Shown in pieces: positions 16,317 through 24,938 of a stretch of DNA of 64,000 nt. Position 1 is the stretch's first letter; every line of letters starts with the position of its first letter. The notes under the pieces were generated by a model. The model saw only the letters and a program-made list of their open reading frames with translations, did not search any database and was not told where the DNA came from. Source of the DNA: CAXSBA01 sp965277105 (GTDB lineage: Bacteria > Spirochaetota > UBA12135 > COTS27 > CAXSBA01); assembly GCA_965277105.1 (NCBI GenBank), contig OZ255710.1, positions 1,488,001 through 1,552,000 of the forward strand, given 5' to 3'. A program made the position numbers and the translations under genes.

Positions 16317-18169
16317 TCAAAGCCTTAGAAGAAGAAGTTATTAACAAAATAGCAGCTGGCGAAGTCATTGAAAAACCAGCTTGTATCGTTCGCGAACTAC
16401 TCGATAACTCCTTAGACGCTAAAGCTAAAAACATTACTATCAAAATAAGCTTTAACCCTTTTTATATAAAAATAGAAGACGATGGCGACGGGATAGCCCA
16501 AGAGCAAGTAACCTTAGCCTTTAAAAGGCATACTACCTCTAAAATCACTTCCCTAAATGATATTTACGACTTAAAAACTCGAGGATTTCGCGGGGAAGCC
16601 CTAGCGGCTATTGCCTCGGTGTCCGAAGTAAAAGTAGTAACCAAAACAAAGTTAGCCGAAGTGGCAACGGAGTTAACTTTAAGGGGAGGAGAAATCCTCA
16701 ACCAAAAAGAAGTAGCCGGCAATCAAGGGACTAGCATTACGATAAAAAATTTATTCTACAATGCACCGGTTCGAAAAAAATTTATTACTACTATAAATAA
16801 CCAAGGCCAGATTCAAATTAAAGCACAAGAGAAAAAAAATATTAAAGAAGAAATTATCCACCATATTCTAGCTTCCGCCAATGTTTCGTTTAATTATTAC
16901 TTTACAAGCGAAAAAAAAATCGAAGAAATGCAAGTGCCCGCTAGTTTAAGTTTAAAAGATAAAATTGATCTTTTCTTCACCAATAAAAATAGTCCTAGTA
17001 AAATTGCCCATCATTTAATCCCACTAAACCAAGAGTATAACGGATTTCAAATTAAAGGGTACCTAACCGATTTAACTATAAGAGAAAAAAATAGTAGGCA
17101 ACAATTCCTTATTATGCATAATAGGGTAGTTAAAGACTATCGTTTTACCAAAGCCCTACAAAATGCTTACTTTAGCCGTTTACCGGGGGGGACTTATCCT
17201 ATGGCTTTTGTTCAAATAATTCCTCCACAAAAAACTGTAGATATCAATGTTCATCCCCAAAAAAAAGAAGTTCGCTTTAAAAACAATCAAGACTTTTTTC
17301 AGGCAATCTATTACAGCGTTAAAGCTTCTCTAGACGAGCTTATTGTCAAAAAGCAACGTGAGCAGCTAGCTAAGAGTGCCACTGCTTTTTATAATCCCCC
17401 GATAGATTCCTATGAAGAGCCAACGCTCACGTTTAACCAAGAAAAAAGTTCTCTTTTAGAAAATCCTCTTACTAAAAACTTTTCCCCCTCACGAGAAAAT
17501 GAAAAAATCCCGCAAGCAGAAAAAGAAGTAAAAAATAGCCAAGAGCATTACCCTCAAATAAAAAACTCTCCTTTTTTGCTAAACGAAAATTTCACCGTCT
17601 TAGGGCAAGTAGCCCTTTGCTATATTGTTTTTGTTATTGGCGATGATCTTTATCTAACCGACCAACACGCTGCTCATGAGCGGATTAATTTCGATAAAAT
17701 TAATGACTCACTTCAACATAGTAAGCTCACTAGTCAAAACCTTCTTATCCCCCTTATTCTAGAAAGGGACGCCCTAGAAAAAGAAATTATTTTAGAGAAA
17801 AAAAAGTTATTAGCAAAATACTCACTAGAACTAGAAGACTTTGGGGAGAAAAATTTAAGGCTACTTAGTTATCCTAGTTTTATTAAAGAAGAAAAACTTC
17901 CCGAGGTTGTCAGTGATGTTTTAGAGGCAATCGTAGAAAAAGGGAATATTACCCTAGAAGATTTGAGTCAAAAAATCGTTGCTCGTATGGCCTGCCGGAT
18001 GTCGGTGATGAAAGGAGATGCTTTAACTAAAGAAGAGATGAAAGCTATTATCCAAGAAGTCTATGAGAAAGATTACATTCACACTTGCCCCCATGGTCGT
18101 CCTTTTGTGAAAAAAATTTCCACGCAAGAGTTAGCTGGTTTTTTTGAACGAAACAAACATATTCTTTAA
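16313..18169 (+). CDS. mutL: DNA mismatch repair protein MutL
   Basis: A 618-residue protein. The N-terminal GHKL ATPase has IAAGEVIEKPACIVRELLDN at residues 12-31, SLDA, DDGDGI near 58, and TRGFRGEALAAI near 90. The C-terminal domain has DQHAAHERI near residue 452, then ACRMSVMKGD and TCPHGRPF near residues 560-595. These correspond to the endonuclease motifs DQHA(x)2E(x)4E, ACR and C(P/C)HGRP. The last Glu of the first motif is Asp here. It probably nicks DNA in mismatch repair; mutS is not in the window. It overlaps ruvX by 4 bp. Confidence 0.95.
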   Translation: MIKALEEEVINKIAAGEVIEKPACIVRELLDNSLDAKAKNITIKISFNPFYIKIEDDGDGIAQEQVTLAFKRHTTSKITSLNDIYDLKTRGFRGEALAAIASVSEVKVVTKTKLAEVATELTLRGGEILNQKEVAGNQGTSITIKNLFYNAPVRKKFITTINNQGQIQIKAQEKKNIKEEIIHHILASANVSFNYYFTSEKKIEEMQVPASLSLKDKIDLFFTNKNSPSKIAHHLIPLNQEYNGFQIKGYLTDLTIREKNSRQQFLIMHNRVVKDYRFTKALQNAYFSRLPGGTYPMAFVQIIPPQKTVDINVHPQKKEVRFKNNQDFFQAIYYSVKASLDELIVKKQREQLAKSATAFYNPPIDSYEEPTLTFNQEKSSLLENPLTKNFSPSRENEKIPQAEKEVKNSQEHYPQIKNSPFLLNENFTVLGQVALCYIVFVIGDDLYLTDQHAAHERINFDKINDSLQHSKLTSQNLLIPLILERDALEKEIILEKKKLLAKYSLELEDFGEKNLRLLSYPSFIKEEKLPEVVSDVLEAIVEKGNITLEDLSQKIVARMACRMSVMKGDALTKEEMKAIIQEVYEKDYIHTCPHGRPFVKKISTQELAGFFERNKHIL

Positions 18170-18202
18170 ATACTTTTTTTTAAGATAGTTCACTAAATTT
18201 TT

Positions 18203-19246
18203 TTAAGATATTGCTGAAAATATTTTTTGGTTGGCTCTACTTAAAGGCAAATGCTCTATTTCTTCTGCCGTAAAAAAATCCATTGTAAAATTTTCTTGTT
18301 TAAAAAAATTTTCTAAAAACTCGGCCTGATAAACTTCATAAAGTATTTTATATTTGGTGTAAAAATGAGTGAAGTGAGTAATTTTTTCTCGAAAGGAAAT
18401 TCTCATCTGATACTTTTTAGAAAAAGCTCGTTCTAATGCCAAGTGTTCCAAAAGTGGGTGATGCTCAAGGGTGGGGAACTGCCACATTTTGTTTAAACGA
18501 TTTTCTTGTTTTCGTAACTCTAAAAGAAATTTATTTTTTTCCTTAAAGATAAAACTAGTTGAATGGACTTGAATTATTTTTTTTTTAACAGACAAAGGAT
18601 ATTCGCTAATTATTTTTTTTTGATAAGCCAAACAACCACTGGCAACTGGGCAAGAAGTGCATAAGGGATTTTTCTTAAAACAAATTAAAGCCCCTAACTC
18701 AAAAAGGGCTTCGTTAAAAAAATAATTTTTTTTAGGATAAAAATTTTTTTCAGAGTACTCATTGATAACTTGTTTAACTTTCGAACTATTTATCGTTCCT
18801 TTTAAAAGAAGAAGCCTAGAAAAAATCCTAAAAACATTCGTGTCAATGGCCATCACTTTTTTTTTAAAAGCAAAGTGCAAGATGGCTTTAGCAGTATAGT
18901 CACCTATTCCTGGCAAGGTTATAATCTCTTCATAGTTATTAGGAAATTTCCCGTTAAATTTTTTTTCTACAATAAGTGCGGTTTTTCTTATTTGTAAAAC
19001 CCTTCGATAATAGCCAAGACCTTGCCAAGACTTTAAGACTTTCTGCTCGCTAGCTTTTGCTAAAGTAGCTATAGAAGGATACTCTCTCATCCACTTTTGA
19101 TAATAGGGAATAACGGTTTTCACTTGGGTTTGCTGGAGCATTACCTCGCTAATCCACACACTATAAGCACTTCGCTCTCGGCGCCAAGGAAGGTCTCGAG
19201 CATTTGCTTTAAACCAAAAAAATAATTTTTCATAGAAATTATCCAT
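18203..19246 (-). CDS. mutY: A/G-specific adenine glycosylase MutY
   Basis: A 347-residue base-excision glycosylase removing A opposite 8-oxoG. It opens with FFWFKANARDLPWRRERSAY and has SEVMLQQTQV near residue 33. The HhH motif LPGIGDYTAKAIL is near residue 109, with the catalytic Asp in MAIDTNVFRI near residue 134. The 4Fe-4S ligands C-x6-C-x2-C-x5-C are near residues 193-209. The C-terminal NUDIX-like domain continues to the end (WQFPTLEHHPL). It is convergent with mutL. Confidence 0.94.
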   Translation of the reverse strand: MDNFYEKLFFWFKANARDLPWRRERSAYSVWISEVMLQQTQVKTVIPYYQKWMREYPSIATLAKASEQKVLKSWQGLGYYRRVLQIRKTALIVEKKFNGKFPNNYEEIITLPGIGDYTAKAILHFAFKKKVMAIDTNVFRIFSRLLLLKGTINSSKVKQVINEYSEKNFYPKKNYFFNEALFELGALICFKKNPLCTSCPVASGCLAYQKKIISEYPLSVKKKIIQVHSTSFIFKEKNKFLLELRKQENRLNKMWQFPTLEHHPLLEHLALERAFSKKYQMRISFREKITHFTHFYTKYKILYEVYQAEFLENFFKQENFTMDFFTAEEIEHLPLSRANQKIFSAIS

Positions 19247-19361
19247 AAAATAAATTATACTACTATATGAACTAACTGTGATTTAGTCAAGCAGATTATG
19301 GCATTCTACTAAAAACCTTTAAATTAAAAAATATCTTCATTATTTTTAACAAAAAACAAGG

Positions 19362-19367
19362 TATAAT
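19362..19367 (+). promoter_or_regulatory. -10 element upstream of nadC
   Basis: A perfect TATAAT lies 22 bp before the ATG at 19389. No convincing -35 is seen at 16-18 bp spacing. It would drive the nadC-XPB-xseA-tsaB operon. Confidence 0.45.
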
Positions 19368-19388
19368 TTGATTGCAGTTCTATAGTTG

Positions 19389-20276
19389 ATGTCCATTTTT
19401 AGCCAAAATAAAATCATCCAAAATTTGCAGAAAATCCTTGCTTTAGGAATAGCAGAAGACATCGGAAATGGAGATATTACCACTTTAGCGGTTACGACGA
19501 ATATTAATGCCAAAAAGTTTAAAAAAAAAGCGGTGATTATTAGTAAAAGCAAAGGAATTGTAGCCGGGCTTTCCTTAGTCAAGACTATTTTTACTTCTAA
19601 AAAGATTAAAGTCCAACTTAATCGAAAAGATGGGGATAAAATCGAAAAAGGGGATACCTTAGCTACTCTACAAGGTGATTACCCTGGGATTGTAAGCTAT
19701 GAAAGGATAGCGCTTAATTTTCTCCAAAGGCTTAGTGGGATTGCTAGTTTAACCCATGAATTTCAAGAAAAACTGAAAGGAAGCACTATAAAGATTTTAG
19801 ATACAAGAAAAACCATCCCGGGTTATCGCCTTTTAGAAAAATACGCGGTGTATTTAGGTGGTGGGCAAAACCATCGTTTTTCTTTAAACGATGAGTACTT
19901 ATTAAAAGATAATCACGTTGATTTTGTAGGAGGAATAACTCCGGCTATCAATAAAATAAAAGAGCACCAAGGAAAAAAGAAGAAACGCAAATTAACCGTA
20001 GAATGTCGCTCGCTAAAAGAAGTTGAGGAGGCAAGCCAGCACCCTTTAGTAGATCAAATCCTTTTAGATAATTTTTCTCTATTTTCTCTAAATTCTTTAA
20101 AAAAAGCAATTAATACTATTAAAAAAAATAATCAAAAAATGCAAATCGAAGTAAGCGGCAATGTAAATTTAAAAAACTTAACCCTTTATAAAAAACTACC
20201 CATTGATTATTTAAGTAGTGGAGCAATAACTCATTCGGCACCCGCTCTTGATATTTCTTTAAAGTTGCTAGATTAA
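19389..20276 (+). CDS. nadC: Nicotinate-nucleotide pyrophosphorylase (carboxylating)
   Basis: Converts quinolinate and PRPP to nicotinate mononucleotide in de novo NAD synthesis. The 295-residue protein has EDIGNGDITT near residue 21, NFLQRLSGIASLT near residue 115, the active-site DTRKTIPGYRLLEKYAV near residue 139, GGGQNHRFSLND, and the C-terminal IEVSGNVNLKNL near residue 255. ATG 19389 is preferred over the TTG one codon earlier. The stop overlaps the helicase start as TAATG. nadA and nadB are not in the window. Confidence 0.94.
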   Translation: MSIFSQNKIIQNLQKILALGIAEDIGNGDITTLAVTTNINAKKFKKKAVIISKSKGIVAGLSLVKTIFTSKKIKVQLNRKDGDKIEKGDTLATLQGDYPGIVSYERIALNFLQRLSGIASLTHEFQEKLKGSTIKILDTRKTIPGYRLLEKYAVYLGGGQNHRFSLNDEYLLKDNHVDFVGGITPAINKIKEHQGKKKKRKLTVECRSLKEVEEASQHPLVDQILLDNFSLFSLNSLKKAINTIKKNNQKMQIEVSGNVNLKNLTLYKKLPIDYLSSGAITHSAPALDISLKLLD

Positions 20277-21952
20277 TGCGACCTTTAATTATCGAATCCA
20301 ACTCGAGGATTTTACTAGAAACCCAAGCAGATGGTTTTTTAGAAGCTAAAGAAAAAATCTCTTCTTTCTTAGAGCTGGTAAAATCTTTGAATGTTTTTCA
20401 TATTTATGCAGTGACTAGGGTTTCTTTGTGGAATGGTTTTACTAAAGGAATTAATTACACCACTATTAAAAAAATTTTAGAAAATTATTCTAAATACCCG
20501 CTGCCTAGTAAAGTTTTAAGTTTTATCAAAGAGAGTTTTGAGAATTTTAATTTAATTAAAATAACCACTTACGATGAAAAACATGATTTAATTGAAAGCA
20601 AAAAACCACAAGAACTTAAAGAGATTATTCAAAATTTAGAAAGCGAAATAAAAGACGCCATTCAAATTAAACACGATAAAATTATCCTAGCTAATAAAGC
20701 TAGAGGAATATTCAAGTCAAATATGATTAACCTCGGCTACCCGGTTAATGACTTCACCAAATTTATTGACGGGGACCCTTTAGTCCTGACTTTAAAAAAA
20801 GACAAGCTCACTTTAAGGCAATACCAGCAAGAAGCCAAGGAAGCTTTCCTAGAAGAATCAAAATACGGCAAAGGGGCTATGGGGCTCATCATTCTCCCTT
20901 GTGGAGCCGGTAAAACAATTGTCGGGATTGCTATTTTAGCAGCCTTGAAAATGACCACTTTAATTATCACCCCTAATGTGGTAGCCCTACGCCAGTGGAA
21001 AAAAGAACTACTAGAAAAAACCACTATTAAAGAAGATGACATTGGCGAATACTCGGGGATTGTTAAAGAAATAAAAAAAATTACCTTAACGACTTATCAA
21101 ATTCTTACCTACCGGAAAAATCGCGAAAGTGATTTTCACCATTTGTTTTTGTTCCAAAAAAAAAACTGGGGATTAATCATTTACGATGAAATTCATATGC
21201 TCCCGGCTAAAGTTTTTCGTTACGTAGCTAGTGTGCAGTCGAAAAGAAGGTTAGGACTCACCGCCACTTTAGTTCGTGAAGATGGCAACGAAAAACAAGT
21301 TTTCTCTTTAGTTGGACCTAAAAAATATGACGTTTTTTGGAAGGACTTGGAAAAGATTAATTTTCTAGCAAAAGTTAGTTGCTTTGAGGTGAAAGTGGAT
21401 ATGGGAGAAGAAATTTTAAACGAATATTACAATACCTCTAGTGAAAAAGAAAAATACAAACTAGCAAGCATCAACCCGCAAAAAACTCGCTTAGTTGAAA
21501 AAATTATTAATAAATTTAAAAGCCATCAAATTATTATTATTGGCCATTATTTAGATCAATTAGAAATAATTGCCGAAAAATTTCAAGCCCCTCTACTTAC
21601 CGGTAAAACCAATTATCTAACTAGGCAAAAAATTTACAGCCAATTCAACCAAGGAAAAATTAACCTTATCGTAGTTTCTAAAATTGCCAACTTTGCCATT
21701 GATCTTCCTAATGCCGAGGTAGCTATTCAAGTCTCAGGAACTTTCGGATCAAGGCAAGAAGAAGCCCAACGCTTGGGGAGAATCATTCGCCCTAAAAACA
21801 AAGGCAGCAACGAAGCGTATTTCATTTCCTTAGTAACCCGCTATACTAGAGAAGAAATTTTATCGCAAAACCGCAAAGGATTTTTAACCACTCAAGGCTA
21901 CACTTATCAAGTAAAATACGAAGAAAATTTAAACTTTAATGACGAAAAATAA
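20276..21952 (+). CDS. Bacterial XPB-type DNA repair helicase
   Basis: A 558-residue SF2 helicase of the XPB/RAD25 type. The N-terminal XPB_N-like region begins RPLIIESNSRILLETQ. Motif I is LPCGAGKT near residue 207 and motif II is DEIH near residue 300. Motif III plus the XPB-specific RED motif appear as RRLGLTATLVREDGNEKQ near residue 320. Motif VI is QRLGRIIRPK near residue 500. In eukaryotes XPB opens DNA in nucleotide excision repair; bacterial XPBs occur in several phyla including spirochaetes. It overlaps nadC by one base, with xseA two bases downstream. Confidence 0.92.
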   Translation: MRPLIIESNSRILLETQADGFLEAKEKISSFLELVKSLNVFHIYAVTRVSLWNGFTKGINYTTIKKILENYSKYPLPSKVLSFIKESFENFNLIKITTYDEKHDLIESKKPQELKEIIQNLESEIKDAIQIKHDKIILANKARGIFKSNMINLGYPVNDFTKFIDGDPLVLTLKKDKLTLRQYQQEAKEAFLEESKYGKGAMGLIILPCGAGKTIVGIAILAALKMTTLIITPNVVALRQWKKELLEKTTIKEDDIGEYSGIVKEIKKITLTTYQILTYRKNRESDFHHLFLFQKKNWGLIIYDEIHMLPAKVFRYVASVQSKRRLGLTATLVREDGNEKQVFSLVGPKKYDVFWKDLEKINFLAKVSCFEVKVDMGEEILNEYYNTSSEKEKYKLASINPQKTRLVEKIINKFKSHQIIIIGHYLDQLEIIAEKFQAPLLTGKTNYLTRQKIYSQFNQGKINLIVVSKIANFAIDLPNAEVAIQVSGTFGSRQEEAQRLGRIIRPKNKGSNEAYFISLVTRYTREEILSQNRKGFLTTQGYTYQVKYEENLNFNDEK

Positions 21953-21954
21953 CA

Positions 21955-23469
21955 ATGAGGAATTATTCCGAACTGCTTGCGGTTTTAGATTTTTGGCAAA
22001 AAACTAATTCCCTATTAAAAGTTGTTTTTGTAAGTGGGGAAGAAGACACCATTACCCTTAAACGCTTTTCTCACATTAATGGGCAAGTTACGCTAGAATT
22101 TTTTTCTCAAAAGAAAGAAAAAGTCATTAGTGAAGAAGTTAGTAGTTTCCAATCCATCAACAACCAGCCATTAAGTTTTTTTAATATCCCAGAGCAAACA
22201 AGCATTACAGAAGAAAGTCTTCTCAACAAAGCAAATAACGAACCTTATGAAAAATGGGATTTGCTTTACGATAACAACTTTAAAGAAAATAAATTTATTT
22301 TTACGGTTTCGAGTTTAACTGATGAAATAAAAAAAACTTTAACCGATAAATTTCAGAGAATTTGGGTGAAAGGCGAAATTAGTGAGGCCACCGTTTCGTT
22401 TAGCGGGCATATGTTTTTAAGTCTAAAGGATGAAGATGCAACCCTCAACCTCGTAATATTTAAAAGTCAACTAAAAAAAATGAGATTTCAACCCGAAGTA
22501 GGATTAAAAGTAGAATGTTTCGGCAGTATTTCCTTATACGAAAAAAGAGGAAGCTACCAACTAATAGTAGAAAAAATGCTCCCCGAAGGGCAAGGAGAAT
22601 TGGATTTAGCTTTTAAGCAGCTATATGAAAAATTAAAACAAAAAGGGCTTTTTGACTTAGCCACTAAAAAATCAATTCCCACCTACCCCGAAAAAGTAGC
22701 CATCATTACTAGCCCTAGAGGGGCGGCCCTGCAAGACATTTTACGAACTATTGATTTAGAATACCCCGAATTAGAAATATTTATTTTCCCCGTTACTGTT
22801 CAAGGGGATAAAGCCCACGAAGAAATAGCGACTATGATAGAGTATGTGAATAGGCTACATTTAGGCCTTGACCTGATTATCCTTACGAGAGGAGGAGGAT
22901 CAAAAGAAGACCTTTGGTGCTTTAATCAAGAAAAGTTGGCCTATGCCATTTATAATTCTTCCCTACCGATTATAACCGCTATTGGCCACGAGGTGGATTA
23001 TACTATTGCTGATTTGGTCGGCGACTACCGAGTCGCTACCCCCACGGCTGCTGCTGAAAAAATTAGCAGAGAAAAAAAAGAACTAATCTACCAATTAAAC
23101 GAAAAAATATCGAGCTGGGTTTTTTTAATGGGAAATAAATTAACTCAATTAAAAGAGCGCCTTAACTTTTTCTCTAAAAAAATTTTTTTAAACCAATTTC
23201 AATTTACTATCAATAATCAAAAAAAAGAATCCCTCCACTTAGAAAAAAGTTTATTCTCATTAATGAAAAATCAACTAAAATCCAAAGGGCTTTACTTATC
23301 AGTTTTACGAGAAAAAATCATTGCGGCCTCTCCTCAAGAGATTTTGAAAAAAGGGTATTATCTTATTAAAAAGGAAGAAAAGATTATTAGCGATATAACT
23401 AAAATCAATAGCGGAGAAATGATTAGCTTGGAAAATCATCAAAGCAAAAGAAAAGCTAAATTATTATAA
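21955..23469 (+). CDS. xseA: Exodeoxyribonuclease VII large subunit, N-terminally extended
   Basis: XseA with XseB degrades single-stranded DNA. The catalytic core starts near residue 115 with FTVSSLTDEIKKTL, followed by the OB fold (RIWVKGEISEATVSFSGHM). Active-site segments are AIITSPRGAALQDIL near residue 255, ILTRGGGSKEDLWCFN near residue 306 and ITAIGHEVDYTIADLVGDYRV-like text near residue 340. Total length is 504, against about 400-460 usually. The first ~110 residues are an extra segment I do not recognise. No small subunit xseB follows; tsaB is next, 18 bp away. Confidence 0.92.
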   Translation: MRNYSELLAVLDFWQKTNSLLKVVFVSGEEDTITLKRFSHINGQVTLEFFSQKKEKVISEEVSSFQSINNQPLSFFNIPEQTSITEESLLNKANNEPYEKWDLLYDNNFKENKFIFTVSSLTDEIKKTLTDKFQRIWVKGEISEATVSFSGHMFLSLKDEDATLNLVIFKSQLKKMRFQPEVGLKVECFGSISLYEKRGSYQLIVEKMLPEGQGELDLAFKQLYEKLKQKGLFDLATKKSIPTYPEKVAIITSPRGAALQDILRTIDLEYPELEIFIFPVTVQGDKAHEEIATMIEYVNRLHLGLDLIILTRGGGSKEDLWCFNQEKLAYAIYNSSLPIITAIGHEVDYTIADLVGDYRVATPTAAAEKISREKKELIYQLNEKISSWVFLMGNKLTQLKERLNFFSKKIFLNQFQFTINNQKKESLHLEKSLFSLMKNQLKSKGLYLSVLREKIIAASPQEILKKGYYLIKKEEKIISDITKINSGEMISLENHQSKRKAKLL

Positions 23470-23487
23470 TTCTTACTAAGAAAATTA

Positions 23488-24228
23488 ATGGCCTGGCTTT
23501 TTATCGACACCAGTGACGACTGCCTTTTTTTAGCAATAAAAAAAAACGATAATTATTTTTATGATGCTTCTTCTTTAAAAACTGGCGATTTTCAAGTTGC
23601 TTTTTTTAATCAGCTCCATAACTTCCTAAAAACAAATGAAGTTGATCTTAAAGAAATCAGCAAAGTGGGGGTTATTCAAGGAGGAGGGGCTTATAGTACT
23701 ATTCGAGTAGGTATTTTGTTTGCTAAAACATTAAGCGTTTTTTATCATATTCCTTTAGTTGCCTTAGGGGTCAATCATTTTTTATTCTCAGCAAAAAAGA
23801 AAGAAGAATTCTTCCTAGTAAAAAGCAATGACACTCATTATTTTTTGTATTTTTGTCATAGGGAAAAGATGAAAAAATGTTGGCTATTAAACTTAAGGCA
23901 GGTTAAAGAGCTCAGTAATCCAAAAAAATGGGAAGAAGTTACCAAGTGGGATTTTGCTTCAGAAGAGAAAAAAAGCCTAGAAAAAATAAAAAGAAAAAAC
24001 GATAATAAATGGCTTCATTTTGTGGGGTTTAACCAAAAAGATTTGCCGGAGATAAAAAAAAGTTTTCTTACTTGGGAAAGTAGCATTGCAAAATTAAAAA
24101 AAAACAACTACCAAAAAGTAATGGAAAAATATTTTAGTAGCGAGGAATACTTGGCGAACCCATTAACTCTAACCCCTTGGTACATTGAACGAATGACGGG
24201 AAAGCAAACGAAGATTGTGAGAAGTTAG
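23488..24228 (+). CDS. tsaB: tRNA threonylcarbamoyladenosine biosynthesis protein TsaB
   Basis: TsaB is the inactive TsaD paralogue that scaffolds the t6A37 synthesis complex. The 246-residue protein starts MAWLFIDTSDDCLFLAI, corresponding to the family's LxIDTS strand. It carries VIQGGGAYSTIRVGILFAKTL near residue 70, the counterpart of GPGSFTGLRIG. The second half is poorly conserved and Lys-rich, as is common for TsaB. It is the last gene of the nadC operon, convergent with the LysE-type exporter. Confidence 0.8.
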   Translation: MAWLFIDTSDDCLFLAIKKNDNYFYDASSLKTGDFQVAFFNQLHNFLKTNEVDLKEISKVGVIQGGGAYSTIRVGILFAKTLSVFYHIPLVALGVNHFLFSAKKKEEFFLVKSNDTHYFLYFCHREKMKKCWLLNLRQVKELSNPKKWEEVTKWDFASEEKKSLEKIKRKNDNKWLHFVGFNQKDLPEIKKSFLTWESSIAKLKKNNYQKVMEKYFSSEEYLANPLTLTPWYIERMTGKQTKIVRS

Positions 24229-24243
24229 TTAGTAAAATTTTCA

Positions 24244-24882
24244 CTAGATTGTCATCATTATTATCCCAAAATAAAACAACACTAACCCCATCAATACCTG
24301 AAGGACTTTAATCATTAGCCCCGAACGACTTAGGGTTTTGGTGATTTTATGAGATAAGATAGTCATCCCGGAAAACCAAGAAAATATGATACTAGCATGG
24401 ATTAAAACTAAAATAAAAGAATAGAAATAATTTTTGAAAGAACTTAAAAACTGCGGGAAGACGGCTAAGTAAAATACCAATACTTTAGGATTAAGTATTT
24501 GAGTAAAAAATCCTTCTAAAAAACTTTCTCTATAACGAACAAGGGAAGCGTCACCTAAAATTTTCTTAAAGCTATCATTCATTGTAGTTTTACGGCTAAT
24601 GACATTTGCTATTGTTTTTATTCCAAGATACATTAGGTAAGCAGCTCCTAAAATTTTTATGGTAAAATAAATTTTTGGGGAGTTAATAATAATAATGGAT
24701 AACCCCAAAATCGCTAAAGCACCATGAATAAAAGTAGCAATAAAAAAACCAGTTATATTAGCTAAGGAATGTCGGGCTCCTAGATGTGACAATGTTTTAG
24801 TGATTAACGCTAAATTCGGGCCAGGGGATACGACTAAAACAAGAGAGATAAACGAAAACTCTAAGAGAGGAGAACTATTCAT
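24244..24882 (-). CDS. LysE/RhtB family amino-acid exporter
   Basis: A 212-residue integral membrane protein with about six hydrophobic segments. The family hallmark near the N-terminus is LVLVVSPGPNLALITKTL, followed by HLGARHSLANITGFF. Further segments include LGAAYLMYLGIKTI near residue 75 and EGFFTQILNPKVLVFYLAVFPQFL-like text near residue 122. LysE/RhtB proteins export amino acids or derivatives by proton antiport; the substrate here is unknown. It is convergent with tsaB. Confidence 0.88.
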   Translation of the reverse strand: MNSSPLLEFSFISLVLVVSPGPNLALITKTLSHLGARHSLANITGFFIATFIHGALAILGLSIIIINSPKIYFTIKILGAAYLMYLGIKTIANVISRKTTMNDSFKKILGDASLVRYRESFLEGFFTQILNPKVLVFYLAVFPQFLSSFKNYFYSFILVLIHASIIFSWFSGMTILSHKITKTLSRSGLMIKVLQVLMGLVLFYFGIIMMTI

Positions 24883-24938
24883 TTTTTTACATGAATCGCA
24901 ACTATTGCTATTTATTAGTCTCTAAAATAAATAAGCAG

